Assembly: GCA_037447655.1 (NCBI GenBank)
Contig: JBBHKE010002118.1
Span: 130,019-192,018 of the forward strand
Reading direction: 5' to 3'
Length of the DNA: 62,000 nucleotides
From: Zygnema cylindricum
Taxonomy: Eukaryota; Streptophyta; Zygnematophyceae; Zygnematales; Zygnemataceae
The notes below the pieces were generated by a model. The model saw only the letters and a list, made by a program, of their open reading frames with translations. It had not been told where the DNA came from and ran no database searches. The first letter of the stretch is position 1. Each line of letters opens with the position of its first letter. Shown piece by piece: positions 12,031-23,700 of this stretch. The position numbers and the translations under genes were made by a program.

Positions 12031-14330
12031 TTGTTTCTCGTTCTTGTAATTTTCAAAACCAGGAGGCAACTTAGGTTTGGAAGGAAGGGAAGGCGGTTGT
12101 TTGGGTTTGATTCCTAGGTCGATGTCGCTATTCAGTATTACTGCCCTGGGAGTGAACGATAAGGGTCCGGTAGCTTTTCGGTTGTGATCCCTCTGACCCA
12201 TTTTTTGTCCGTCTTGTCTTTGCATCGAGGTTGATTGTCAGAGTTGGCGGCGGCTTTCTCCTACCCCAACATTCCGAGCTTCGGATAGGAAGGTTTGGGC
12301 ATGGTGGGCATTTGGGGGTTCCAAATCCCAGCCCAATAAGTCGTCATCGTTGGCACCTGGTGTACCTTGAAGTTCAATCTCCGCGAGCTTTTGTAGCAAC
12401 TCTTATTTTTGCCTTTGGAGTCTTTTTGCTGATGTTAGAGGAGCAGGCCGAGAAGAATACCCGAAGCGGAGGGCGGCTATCTCTGCGGCCATGGAGGCCA
12501 GTTGCTGACACTGCTGCTGTATGATGACCTACGGCATAATCTCTGTTGTATGATGACCTCCGACATAATCTTTGCCTGAAGAGCTAATGCCTGCTCAGGT
12601 ATCTCCGGCGTGGGCGGAACTAGGCCCCCCCAGGGGTAAAGAAGTTGTAGGGGGAGAGGGTTAACGGCCGCTTCCCCCTTTCTAGTGAACAAAGAAAGTT
12701 GCATCATTTCTTTAGGAACTCCGTTCTTTCGAAAACATTGCCCCTCTTTGTTCCCCGAGAAACCGCAAGCTTCACACTTGGCGCCCTCGGTGGTATATTT
12801 GCTCGGATCTCGTTGGAGATTTGAGCGTCATCAAACTTTGGAAGTTTGATTTGCCGTAACTGAGCTTGGGACATTTTAGAGGTTTCGTTTCGGGGCGTTG
12901 GACGGTAAGAATCCTTTGTTATTGGTGTTTTCTCCCCCCCCTGTTCTCCTTTAAGGCGTTCGTGTTACTTTCGGGTCCTCTCTACTCGTTCCTTTTCCCA
13001 TTCCTCCAACTTCAGTGCCAACTCCGGTTTCAGTTTTCGTGTGTGGTGCTTCCACCCATGGTCGGGTTGTTGACAATTCATGCAATTGTAAAGAAACACT
13101 CTTTCATCTGCTCCCATTGCTGGTTCTGACCCGCTGTGAGCTACTTGATTCCCGTTAAACTTCCGCAAAGCTTGAAGTTCTGCGTGTTCTCCCTCACTCA
13201 ATGAAGTCTCCTCGGTCCCCGTCAAATGGTGGAAAATTTGCGCGGCCCTTGCCGGTCACGACTTTCTCCCTTGCTTCACTGTGGACAAAGTGATCGTACA
13301 ATTTCCTTGAGGCGGGCACAACAGTTGGGGACATCTCCTACTTGGGAAGAGGTGCAAATCTCCCTTTGCTGTCCCTGTGGTCAAACCTCTTTCCTATCAA
13401 TGGATCTCGAGCTTCCCTTTCGCTACCCCCTTCTCCTCGACGCGGCCACAAAGAGGTGCGCCCCCAAGAAGGTCTGCTGGCTGCGGTGTCCTGAGAGGAG
13501 GATGGGGGAGGGCGAGAATAGGGAGCTCTCTGTGACCTGTCCTGCACCGATTGTGAAGAGCCGCTCTCCGACAGGCTGCTCAAAATCTCCACCACACCTC
13601 CCACGGGTCTAACGACCCTGACTCGATCTGTCCGATCCACACTGTACGAACTCCTTCTTCACCTTCAGCTCATGGAGGTCGTGAAGGGCAAGGAGTTCCT
13701 TACGACCTTGGCGACGTGGACCCGTCAAAACCGCGGGGTCAATCTGAATCTCAGCCCGGGGAATCTTAGATCTGGTGTGAAGCCTGACCTCCGAAAGAGG
13801 ACCCAAATAGGGCTCCCTCTACGCTTGCCGCTTGGGCCGGGCCCGAGGAGACATTAGGTTCCTTTCCTGGGCCTGAGCACGGGCTTCCCTCCATTCCTAA
13901 GCATAGATCCTGGCAGCCTCCGCCAAGGAAGGGTAATGTTCGGGAGTCAGGTTGGGAGGAAGAGGAGGAGAAGAAGCACCCGCTGGTTCCTTGATCGGAG
14001 AATCAAATATGAACTCCATGGGTACCGACTCCTCTGATATTTGAGCCTTTCCCTCCTTGACAGGCTTCTCCTGCCTATCCGGAGTCTCTACTCCCCCTAT
14101 GATAACAGAGGTAACGAGAGAAAGAGAAATGAATATAACTAGGTCTCCCTTCCAAAAAGAGAGGTTCCAAAGTCAAGCTCCTATCCCCTCTAATCCAAGC
14201 AGAGAGGTGGCCTTTCAGAGAAAGAGAAATGAATATAACTAGGGCTCCCTTCCAAAAAGAGAGGTTCCAAAGTCAAGCTCCTATCCCCTCTAATCTAAGC
14301 GGAGAGGTGGTTTTTCAGTACCTTGCTGAT
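12030..14330 (-). pseudogene. Gag-like open frames with CCHH zinc knuckle
   Basis: On the minus strand, the frame at 12,965-13,225 has CMNCQQPDHGWKHH, spacing C-x2-C-x4-H-x4-H, a variant of the retroviral-type CCHC knuckle. It is followed by a basic, helical KLKPELALKLEEWEKER stretch. A second cysteine motif, KCEACGFSGNKEGQCF, is read near 12,740-12,790. Several frames (12,477-12,707; 12,965-13,225; 13,338-13,640; 13,609-13,806) look like pieces of one nucleocapsid-type protein broken by stops and frameshifts. The C-terminal end at about 11,953 resembles the one near 15,194. Assigned as Gag from the motif and flanking direct repeats; no protease or polymerase is visible. Confidence 0.5.
14110..14310. 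repeat. Tandem duplication of about 100 bp
   Basis: The stretch GAGAAAGAGAAATGAATATA through CTATCCCCTCTAAT occurs twice in a row (from about 14,117 and about 14,217) with few differences. It lies just inside the right long repeat. Confidence 0.8.
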
Positions 14331-15262
14331 CCACTAGAAGTCTAACTTTTGTGCCCCCAGAACCCACTATTTTAGTACCCAAGATGAGAGAAACCGGTTC
14401 TGGAGGAAACATAACAAAATCCAAAAAGAACTACCGGCGGAGGACAAATGAACTTCCACGCGAAAATAATAAAATTAACAATGATTGGTTGTTTCAGATT
14501 TAACAATATCACCTTGCCCCAGAGAATGGAATAAAAGATAGAATGAAGAATTATGGCAAAGCAAGCTCACATACCCTGGAAAGCCAAGATGACACCAAAG
14601 GAAGACGAAAGATCTTCAGGGGCACCGAAGACCGGTACGATTCTCCTTCACCACTCGGTTTCTGTAGATCGGAATCGACTAGACTCTTCTCGGTTTCAAT
14701 AGCAAAAAGTCAAGATCGCCCAAAAAGATTGATAGTGCCAACTACCCACCCGAACTACGATCTCCAAACAAGACAAATCCAAACCAAGATGGCAATAGAG
14801 TCAAGCAATCAAGCACAACAAAGATTCTCCAAAAGAAGGTTTGTTTGGAATTTCTTTGAGGTTTTTCACAGGAGACAATACTGAAAAGCTACCTGTCTCT
14901 TTCGGCTCCAAACGCCTTATACAACCAAGTTTGTCCACTTCCGGTCCAAAAAGTCAAAGCAATACAAGGAACCAATCAGCGGGAAGCAAATGCTATCGAA
15001 CTGACAAAAGACAAATTACGCTGTACTACGCTTAAGGCAAAAAGTTGTGCTTCCAGTCACGGCTACATTTCCGACTGAAAGTCAAAGTTTGTTCCACGTC
15101 ATTAAGACAAAGTACTGAAAATGACGCCTAAACGCCAAATTTTGACCTGATCTAATTAATTGACAAAAAGTCAGTTGGACCTGAACCAAATTGCTACTGA
15201 CATAAGACAGCCAAATCTAAATGACTATCCGAAGGGTGACGTGGCGTTCCACAATGTGACAC
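14323..15262 (-). repeat. Long direct repeat, right copy (LTR candidate)
   Basis: Partner of 11,096-12,030. At its inner border the minus strand reads AGTGGATCAGCAAGG, only loosely like a tRNA-primer site, so the primer-binding site is unproven. Confidence 0.6.
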
Positions 15263-15892
15263 CCAAAAGGTCAAGTGGCAACTCGCTGCATGTAACAGAA
15301 CTGAAATCTTAGAAGCGGAATAACTTGGCTTTCCGACCTCTGTTAGGCGCGAAATAAAGTGCGTTCCGTTCAGTTCAGGAAATCCCTTAATTTGGTCTGG
15401 TTCCATGTACCTCCTCCGCCGTACGCTGAGGTCCGTACAGGTAGAAAGGGTCTCGAAGATCTTGGGTAAATAAAGGTGTGCCGAAAACGCACACGAGCTT
15501 GACAGCTGTCGAGCGTGCCTGGTGCATTATAAAGAATGAAGCTGGTAGCTTAAATGGTCGGCATTGGAGTCCTTCCAATAACCCCAAAATGCGGGTGCCT
15601 CCCATGACAATGATAATGCCCAATTTTGCCCTCCCATACCTCCTGGAGACATGCATGCAAGACATTGCAAAGAATGGGTAAGCTGAGAATTGGAAGGTTG
15701 GGAAGAAGAAAGATACCCCACCTCCCCTCCCTTTTCCCATATCACCAGAAAAAGGGTGGCCGTGGAGGTAATCGGGCCGATAAGGCCCCATTTTCCCCCC
15801 CTCTTAGTCAATCGTGACTAAGAATTAAATTGTTATCTGCTCAATTCACAGCTCCTGCAGAACCAAGTGATTGAGGGCTGAGGGCTTGGCTC

Positions 15893-16198
15893 TCAAGAGG
15901 AGGGCAGACATGAAGGATGCCAACACAGGCTGCAGTTGTTGCATACCAAAACGTGGTCAAGCGGGGAGGACCGATCACAAAGGGTGGAGCAGAAAAGAGG
16001 GTCGTCGAAATAAGTCAAATGGAAAGTGGGTTCGTCCTCCAGTCCTCGAAGATGGCAATGAGCAACATTGATTTCGTTCTCTTTAATTATTCGGCCATCT
16101 TTCCCCTCCAAAGTAAGAACCCCCTTGTTACAAACTTGAACACCTTTAAAGATTACCCGACCGGCAAAAATATCTAACGTGTCCTTCTTTTGTTGCAT
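15893..16198 (-). pseudogene. Transposon-associated fragment with PHD-finger-like end
   Basis: A 101-residue ATG-started frame on the minus strand ends in CSTLCDRSSPLDHVLVCNNC followed by SLCWHPSCLPSS. The cysteine and histidine spacing (C-x3-C-x10-C-x2-C-x4-H-x2-C) resembles the N-terminal two-thirds of a PHD finger, and the frame stops right after it, so the domain is incomplete. The orientation is the same as the LTR complex. It may be the 5' or 3' debris of a retroelement protein or an unrelated gene fragment. No other domain is recognised. Confidence 0.35.
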
Positions 16199-16352
16199 CC
16201 TGTAAACAAAATCCTACATCTAACATTCTAATACAACAAATACTGTGAGTATACCTGTGTACTGAAGGTATGTCATAAACCACATTCTCAACACTAAACA
16301 ACTAATTCACTACATACAAAATTCTGTTCTACCAAATATTTACACCGAAGTT

Positions 16353-16621
16353 CAGACAAGATCGGACGGTCAGTGATCCAAGTAGCGATCTAAGAAGACC
16401 ACATGAAAAGCCCATAACACAACTTACGATAAAGGCACCGAACAAAGGCCTACCATAAAAAAACGCCTACTTTTGAACAATGAAACAAACCATAGTTCAA
16501 AAGTAGTTTCATTGTAGGCCTTTTGTAGGCGCCTTTATTGTAAGTTGTGTTATGGGCTTTTCATGTGATCATCTTAGATCGCTACTTTTATCAACCACCG
16601 TCCGATCGTCCAAATCTGACG
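16353..16621. mobile_element. Foldback element with ~120-bp inverted arms
   Basis: The left arm (TCAGACAAGATCGGACGGTC onward) and right arm (ending CGTCCGATCGTCCAAATCTG) are imperfect reverse complements almost to the centre, meeting in a short loop around ACAAACCATAG. Long arms with almost no interior fit a foldback or MITE-type element. It cannot encode a transposase. Confidence 0.75.
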
Positions 16622-16631
16622 ATAGTCCTAT

Positions 16632-16703
16632 CGCAAGTTGTGTTATGGGCTTTTCATGTGATCATCTTAGATCGCTACTTTTATCAGCCACCGTCCGATC
16701 GCC
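16632..16703. repeat. Extra copy of the foldback right arm
   Basis: The word run AAGTTGTGTTATGGGCTTTT through CCACCGTCCGATCG repeats the outer right arm immediately next to it, with about two differences. This makes a tandem arm duplication. Confidence 0.8.
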
Positions 16704-16959
16704 AAACCGACAGTTTTAAATTAAAAATACCTCAAAACTCACGAAAAATAATTTTTGTCGAATGTTTTTCAAAATTTAGACATGACGTTTAATTCTCTAT
16801 CGATCGATGTGTAACTCAACCCTGTTACTATTTTTTTTCATTTTGCGACCAATACAATATGGGTCTTAAGGTCATATTGTATGTTTTGCGTACAATAGGC
16901 ATATTGTATGGGCGTACTTTCACCTACTTTTGAACTATGAAACAAACGAATTGTTTGCA

Positions 16960-17679
16960 AACGGAAAAACAACTTTATTTTCGTGTACTCTCCCAACTGC
17001 AAAAAAATAATTTGAAAACGTTTTACCCGTGCAAACATGGTTTTCTATTCGTCAATAGCCAATCGTTATTAGCGTGTAAGTTTTTTTAGCTTATAAAAAT
17101 AATTACCGTGGTGTACGCTATTTAAGAATTTGAAAGTTTTGGAAAAAATCATACATTCTAATTGTTTGGTTATGGTAATTTGGATCTTTAAAAAAAAAAA
17201 TGTCGGTTGCAAATATGCTTCCGCGGTTACTAAAACTAATTTATTGTACTTTTTAACTTAAAAAGGTACATTTATGTACGGTCTGACAATAACTGTACAC
17301 CACTCTATTTAAGAGACAACGCACTGAAAATAACCCTAAATAGAATAAAGAAAAAAATAGAATGAACTACACTAATGGAGAATAAAAAAAAAAAAAGCGG
17401 GACGGAATTAGCGTACACTACGCTAATAACGATTGGAGGTGTAGTATTTTGATTAAAATCAGATCGCGATTAGATTCCAGTGCAAGTGTGAAGATGAGCT
17501 GGAAGTGGGTCTCGATGATAATAACGCCAAAATGCCGTACCTTCCAAGTTCCAAGATGACGCAAAATGTACTTGTTGTTTTGCCCATTTTTCGTACGGCG
17601 TAATATTTTCTCGTTGCAAGTCCCATTTTCTGTGAAAACGACGAAAAAAATCCTTACTTGAACACATGGGAGCACGCCC
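16960..17679 (-). mobile_element. Second copy of the 2,097-2,830 TIR element, inverted
   Basis: Reading the minus strand from 17,679, GGGCGTGCTCCCATGTGTTC matches the TIR and first 230 bp of the 2,097 element; TAA follows at 17,680. The match continues on the far side of a nested MITE (17,053-17,446), through ATTCGTCAATA and CTCTCCCAACTGCAAAAAAA. The far end is degraded. Confidence 0.65.
17053..17446. mobile_element. CACC-TIR MITE nested in the TIR element
   Basis: The right end ACGCTAATAACGATTGGAGG ends in TGTA and the left end reads CCAATCGTTATTAGCG, forming the family inverted repeat with a worn left tip. The flanking sequence on both sides belongs to the 2,097-type element, so this MITE inserted into it. 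Confidence 0.65.
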
Positions 17680-17684
17680 TAAGG

Positions 17685-18079
17685 AAGCCGGAGGAGGGGA
17701 AGAAAGAAATTCTGCGCCTGTTCCTGCGGGGTTTGCGGGGTTCAGAGGAGATGGAGGTAGAGAAGGCTCAAAAACAGAAGCACGTGACAGATGTAGACAA
17801 ATATAATTAAATCTGAGAATTCTAATCCATGCCAGAATGTAAAATTTTGGAGGAAACTTGGCGTGTACTTTTCGTAGTGAAGGAAATGTGGCTGGAGTGA
17901 GCCATTTTTTTTTTTTTTTTTTATTTGCGGTTCACACCTGTCCATGTCAGCTGGACTGGAAATAGAATCGGCTCTTAAACAGTCCTCATATTAATTATTT
18001 CGTAACGGTAATAGTGGTTCGTGGTGTTTTACTCATTGTTTTTGGTTCCTCCCTTTTTTTTGTCGTTTTCTAAATACAG
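17685..18079. other. Region upstream of ERCC1 exons, no partner exon found
   Basis: An open plus-strand stretch near 17,680-17,810 (KPEEGKKEILRLFLRGL, then an acidic/basic tail and a stop) looks mildly protein-like but matches nothing I know. No exon for the ERCC1 central domain is visible here. Confidence 0.3.
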
Positions 18080-20158
18080 TGTGGAGGAATGTGCTCGTTA
18101 CCTTGAAACTTTAAAAGTCTATGAAAATAAACCGAGTGACAATATTCAGGAAAGAATTGACAATGACTATTTGTCAAGGGTAAGCTTTCAAACTTCGAGT
18201 TGTCTACAAAGATAGAAAATCAGCACATGTATAAATGTGGCATATTATAATGCTATTTTTCACCCTGTTTCTTTATCTTTTTTTTTCCATTCAAGCAAGT
18301 TGTTGAAAAATATGAATGACTTTTTGAAAAAAAATGAATCTTGTGACATTTAGGGAAAATGTTTACACCTGAGACTGAAGATCCTTCAATGTACGGATAA
18401 ACAATCCTTTCTTTTGTCAATTTACGATGAACAGCTTTCCTCTCTCCCTTCCTCCCTCCTCCCTTCCTCCGTCCCTCCTCTCTCCCTCGCTTTCTCTCTC
18501 TTCCTCCCTCTCCCTCTCTCCCTTTCCCTCTCTCCCCCTCTCTCCTCTCCCTCTCCCTACCACTCCCTCTCCCTCCTACTCCCTCTCCCTCTCCTCCCTC
18601 TCCCTCTCCCTTTTTTTTGTGATTTTTTTGTTCAGTTAACAAGCTCCCTCACAACAGTTCGACATGTGAACAAGACCGACGTTTTAACCCTTGGTACCAA
18701 TTTTGGTGTAAGTCTTGAAACCCCCCCAAAAAACCTTCTAAATTGTAAAAAACCTCTTAAAAATGCTAAGGAACCCTTTGTTAATCTTTAAGGAGATTTG
18801 ATCATTTGTTTTCCCTCTTTATTTCTTCCATTTTCTTTTGCTTTCCCCGCCCTCCTTTCTTTTTAAATCTAAAGAAGAGTTTTTTTTACCGTGAATTCAT
18901 ATATCTCGCTCTTTATCTGTTGCAGTATTATCGTTTCTTGTTTGTTTTGTTTTATTCTTACCATATTATCAAGTTCAAGAGATAAAGTTTTGCATAGCAG
19001 TGAATCCACTTTTTTTTTTTTTCTTTTTTATGTTTTCCTCGATTTTTTGATTAATCTTTCTATGGATAAATAATGTAGTAATTGGTCCAGTATGATCATA
19101 TATTAAAAACTATATATTATATGTGGTTTTATGTGATGCCATTTTTCTCAGCCACTTTCAGGAGCTATTAGGGCATATATGTGTGATCTATGTGTTATAT
19201 ATGTAATATAATCTGTCCAATACTATATAAATTATGTAATACATAATATGTGTTTTTTGTGTCTATTTTTCTCAGTCCCTGTCAGGAGTAATTGGGGCAT
19301 CCATGGAGGAGCTCGCTCAATGTCCCGGAATCGGAGAAAAAAAAGTAACTTTTACTCCCCTACTTACTGGAACTCGACTTTTTTTTTGTCAGAATATCAT
19401 TGTTGTTATTCTGTATGGCGGTTTTTTTTTTCTGTTTTTTTTTTTTTTGGGGATATATGATTTGTTTTTCTCTTTTTTCAAATCAAAACCCAGCTGCTTT
19501 TTTTGTTAGCCTTTTCAGAATAGCTTGTTTTTTTTGCCTTAAAATAGCTCGTTTTCTTGTCATTTTTTTTCTCTGGTTTTTTCATTTTTTAGAATATAGA
19601 AACCGAAAGACTGTGCACTAAATGAGAGGAAATTCAGGACATAAAAACTAATACTTGCCAAAATTTCAAATGACATTTGTATAATTTCAGGTGAAACGAC
19701 TTTACGACGCATTCCATGAGCCTTTTCGACGGACTACGAAACAGACAAAATTAGATTCTATGGGAATTTTGCCTCTCTCCAATGCAAAAAAAGTAGTTAA
19801 TTCAGATTCAGAAGTGAGAGACGAAGAAGAAAGAGAAAAACTAGGCAATGAAACGGAGAAAAATGGAGAATGTCAGAAAACTAGTGATTCTCATCAAGAA
19901 AATCAGTTAAACAGATCGCATGGAACATCTGGCAAATCTGTTCGAGCTGCATTAGATGCGGCAAAGGAGAGACGGGAGTTAATGAGACGTCCAGAAGAGA
20001 CGAATTTTGGAGATTTATACACAGATAGTGAGAGATTTTTGGGAGGACAGTTACTTGAGACAGGGGAAGATGGTGAAGGGAGGGAAGATGATGAACTTTC
20101 TGTACAAAATCGGATCTTGTTCGATGGAAACTCAGAAAATCCTATTTGTTTGGATTAA
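18080..20158 (+). CDS. ERCC1: ERCC1 C-terminal (HhH)2 region with acidic tail
   Basis: ERCC1 pairs with XPF to form the 5' nuclease of nucleotide-excision repair. Four exons join in frame: 18080-18179, 18636-18707, 19276-19344 and 19691-20158. They encode SVEECARYLETLKVYENKP, then TTVRHVNKTDVLTLGTNFG, then the second hairpin ASMEELAQCPGIGEKKVKRL and YDAFHEPF, the double helix-hairpin-helix that binds XPF and DNA. A 140-residue hydrophilic, acidic tail rich in E, S and N follows and ends NPICLD. The first exon starts in phase 1, so earlier exons are needed, but no central XPA-binding domain is found upstream, where transposon debris begins. The gene may be truncated, or its 5' exons may be distant or misassembled. 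A decayed exon 3 copy lies at 19,141-19,180. Confidence 0.88.
18437..18612. repeat. CTCCCT-type pyrimidine tract in ERCC1 intron
   Basis: Almost pure C and T on the sense strand, built from CTCCCT and CCTTCCTCC words, ending 23 bases before the splice acceptor at 18,635. Its open frames encode only Ser/Pro/Leu repeats and are not genes. Confidence 0.9.
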
Positions 20159-20708
20159 TAATATGCCATGACTTAAGGTATTCATCTGATGGAGATTGCT
20201 ATGTATGTGTAAAGTACGGCAACAAATCCAGTGTCAACAAATCTGCTTCCTGTCCAGACGGTGTCGTTCATCAAAATTAGCACTTAGAAAAAACAATTAG
20301 CATTACTTTTGTGTTCAGAGGGCAAGACATACAAAACAGGTCACACATAGTGTTTTTAAGCTAATAGGGATTCACAAAGTAGTCATCAAAATTCTTGGTC
20401 ACTCCTTTCTGTCTAATGAAAGAGAATCGTTTTGGGAAAAAAATAAAAAAAAGAGAGAGTGATTGTCTCTCAATTGGTAAACACATTTAAACAGAATGTA
20501 TCTGTAGCTTTTGAATATTGATATGGAAATCGTTACCATGGTAGACAACAAAACTACACCGAGAAACAATATTAAGGTTGACAACGCTCTTTAATACATA
20601 TATCTCCATCTACAAATAATCATCACAAAACATGACTAAAAAAAACGACCGCGAATCAAAAACAGAGCAAAATGTCACATTAATACCGAAAAAAAAAAAA
20701 AAAACAAA
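20159..20708. other. Convergent 3' intergenic region (ERCC1 / desulfhydrase)
   Basis: Holds the 3' ends of two genes that face each other. No other feature can be supported. Confidence 0.5.
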
Positions 20709-23700
20709 TCAAAACTGTTTGGGATATCTTTGGGCCAATCCGAACAAACCCAAGGTGCCTCCAGTGTGCAACATTACCACTCTCTCATCTTCTCCCGCTC
20801 CAGTGTCATGGTTTTTCTCTCCTCCTTCCAAGTCAACAACATTCTCTCTTTCTCCCTCTTTTGATTCACTGTTTCTTTCTCTTCCCCCACATTCACCAAA
20901 GATGTCTTTTTCTCCCTCTTCTGTTTTGTTGTCTCTCTCTCTTCCCCAAAATTCAACAAAGTCGGTTCCAATAGACGCCTTTTTTCGGGAATTAGTCACA
21001 AGTTGAGAGGCAATTTCCCAACCAGATAGGGTATAAATAGGGTCTAATAAAATGCCCGTTTGTTGGGCAATTTGCCTACAAATATTAATTTCTCCCTCGA
21101 GAATATTTCCAAATCTGTTTACCATCAAAAAATTCCTTCACATCTGACTTAAAATCAGACAATTGGAATAAATTAAAAAGCAAACAATCCACAAGGAAAA
21201 AAAAATGGAAAACTAATTTGACTTAACTTCTCAAAAACAGTGATGACAATTGCTGATAAAAAAAACAGAAAAGTGGGAAAATGAAAAAAATGGAAAAAAT
21301 AAAAAAACTGGTTACCCAAATTTATTTTCCCGATTTTCCACAGATGAAAAACACTGATTAAGAAACTGGGTTAAAATCTTTGGAAAAAAATGATGGAAAA
21401 ATTGGAGAAAATGGGAAGTATGGAGAAATTGAAAAAAATGGAAAACAAAAACTTGCAAAAAAAAGAAGGAAGAAATAAATAAAAATACGGAAAGGATGAT
21501 GGACATACTTTCGAGGTCGTTGACGAGGGACCCATTCAATAAGAGATGAAATATTTTCTATTTTTACCCCATTTGTCACCTCCATATATTCTCGAAAAAA
21601 TCCTTCGATTAATCGAGTTTCATGTTTTTTGTAATCTTCTTCTTTCCCCGCTAACATCACCGCTTTTACTCGCCAAGGAACTCTGCGAATTTTGTGGAAA
21701 TTGTATCTCATTTTTTTTGTTTTTTTATTTATTTATTTTATTTCATTAGATAATTTATTAACAAAAAAAAAGGGGGTTTAAGGGTTATTTCTAAGGGGTT
21801 TTATTTTTTATTTTTTTTTATCCTCCGGCAAAGAAAAACCAATTCAATTACAAACCGATTTTTTTGCGTTTAGTGCTCTTATTCTTTGGCAAGTAGTATG
21901 CATTCAAAACCCTTCAACATGATACTATTTTCAACCAGAAACTGAAAGGTTTGTGGGCAGGTGGATTTGTTATTAATTTTTTTCTCTTTCTTTTCCTTTT
22001 TCAATCTTTTTTCTTTTTTCATTTTTTGATGCAATGTTCTATCAACGACCGGGAAGTTGAGAAAGCATTTGAAATTTTGGGACTTAGAGGATTTGAGAAA
22101 GGAGGAAAGAGGAGGAAGGAGGGAGGAGGAAAAAAGGAGGAAGGAGGAGGAAGGAGGGGGAAGGAGGAGGAAGGAGGACGAAGGAGGAAGGAGGAGGAAG
22201 CAGGAGGGAGGAGGAAGGAGGGGGAAGGAGGACAAAGGAGGAAGGAGGGAGGAGAAGGAGAAGAAAGGAGGAGGAAGGATGGAGAAGAAGAGAAAGACTT
22301 ACCCGAGAAGAAAAATGCCTAAAGCCACACCAATTGCGGTTGTTCCTGTACCCGAATCTATTACAAAACAGCAATTTTTTTTAGGACTAAGAATTGAATT
22401 AAAGGCCAAATGGTGAATTAAACGCACAAAACCTGCAAAAAAACAGTCATATGTGTCAAAAAAAAATCTGTTCTTTATATCCTTGAAAAGACAAGGCAGA
22501 AATTTAACGAGTATAAACGAAACGTAAAGTAACAGTTAAACGTTTTTCTGAAAAGTGAAATTGTCATATTTTCTATCAGAGAGAAAACTACCTCGAAAGA
22601 AAAAAAAAGAGAGATGAAAACCACTAAGATTAAAGACTTACCGAAAAGTGCTGCCATGTCACCAGCTCCTTCTCGAATGATAGCCACTTTTTTCTTCCTA
22701 ATTTTTTCTTTCCCATGTCTTGCCTTACTCCTGGTACTCACATTCGAACTATCCTTCTCCGAAAACTTTTCTCCTTCCATTTCCTTAATTGAAACCAACC
22801 TTTCAGTCCCATTCTCACCACCTCCCATTTTCTCATTTCTCTCCTCCCTTTTTCCGGACACGACCTTTAAATTGTCCATCCACACCACTTCCCCTCCCTC
22901 TCCTCCCTCTCCCGCAATTTTTTCCGCGTGGTTTTTTAACATGCTCTCTCTCTCAGCGTAGACGTGACGGGGGACAAAGGTCACTTTTCCAGCCATGCTG
23001 GAAATGAGAGCATATCCAGTCGAGATACCTGGCGGTTCTCCCCTAAGTAACAAATGAGCCGATATTCCTCTCTCTGCACATGCAACAGCTGGAAATTTTC
23101 TGCAATTTCAGAACTCTCCGATACTAAAATTGTACAAAAACGTGAACAATTTTAGAGAGAGAGCGAGAGAGAGACAATTTCGAAACTCTTCAATACTAAG
23201 CCTGTACGGAAGCATGAAAAATCATAGAAAGAGAAGGAGGTAATTGCAGGACTCTCCGATACTGAAATTNNNNNNNNNNTAAACGACTAAAGGAAACTAA
23301 AATCTTAGCCCATGTCCACCAAACATCCACTGGACACCCCCTACGGTATTTTTGAATGCAACAGCTGCAATTTCAAAACTCCTGAAAACTGAGCTTTGGC
23401 GAAAAAAATGGACATTTTGTTTTTTATTTTTTTTGCATCACCAGTTAGATGGACTAGACTCAAGTTCTTTTGCTCAAATTATTAAATAAGAATAAAAAAA
23501 ATAAAAATAAAATGAAAACTTACCGACAGCAGTTGTATGTGCACTTTGGCATCCCCCACAGGTCACCTACAAACCACCTGTACCCGATTCTAAAATCAAA
23601 GGAAATCAGCAAATTTTGCAAATAAATTTCATATTTCAATTTTGAATGAAATGAAAAAAAGGGGTTCTTCCTGTTTGATCTTCCTTGAAATTAAGAAACT

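Larger units (their letters stand above)
10810..15800 (-). mobile_element. LTR-retrotransposon-like complex, gag-type remnant without pol
   Basis: A direct repeat of about 930 bp (11,096-12,030 and 14,323-15,262) brackets a 2.3-kb interior. By eye the copies share long stretches such as AAGTCTAACTTTTGTGCCC. A second repeat pair lies outside them (10,810-11,000 and 15,487-15,690), so the structure is not a simple two-LTR element; tandem or partly rearranged copies are likely. The interior reads on the minus strand with Lys/Glu-rich protein and two zinc-knuckle-like motifs, as in Gag. No reverse transcriptase, integrase or RNase H motif is seen, so it would be non-autonomous. Exact borders and target duplication were not resolved. 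Confidence 0.6.
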
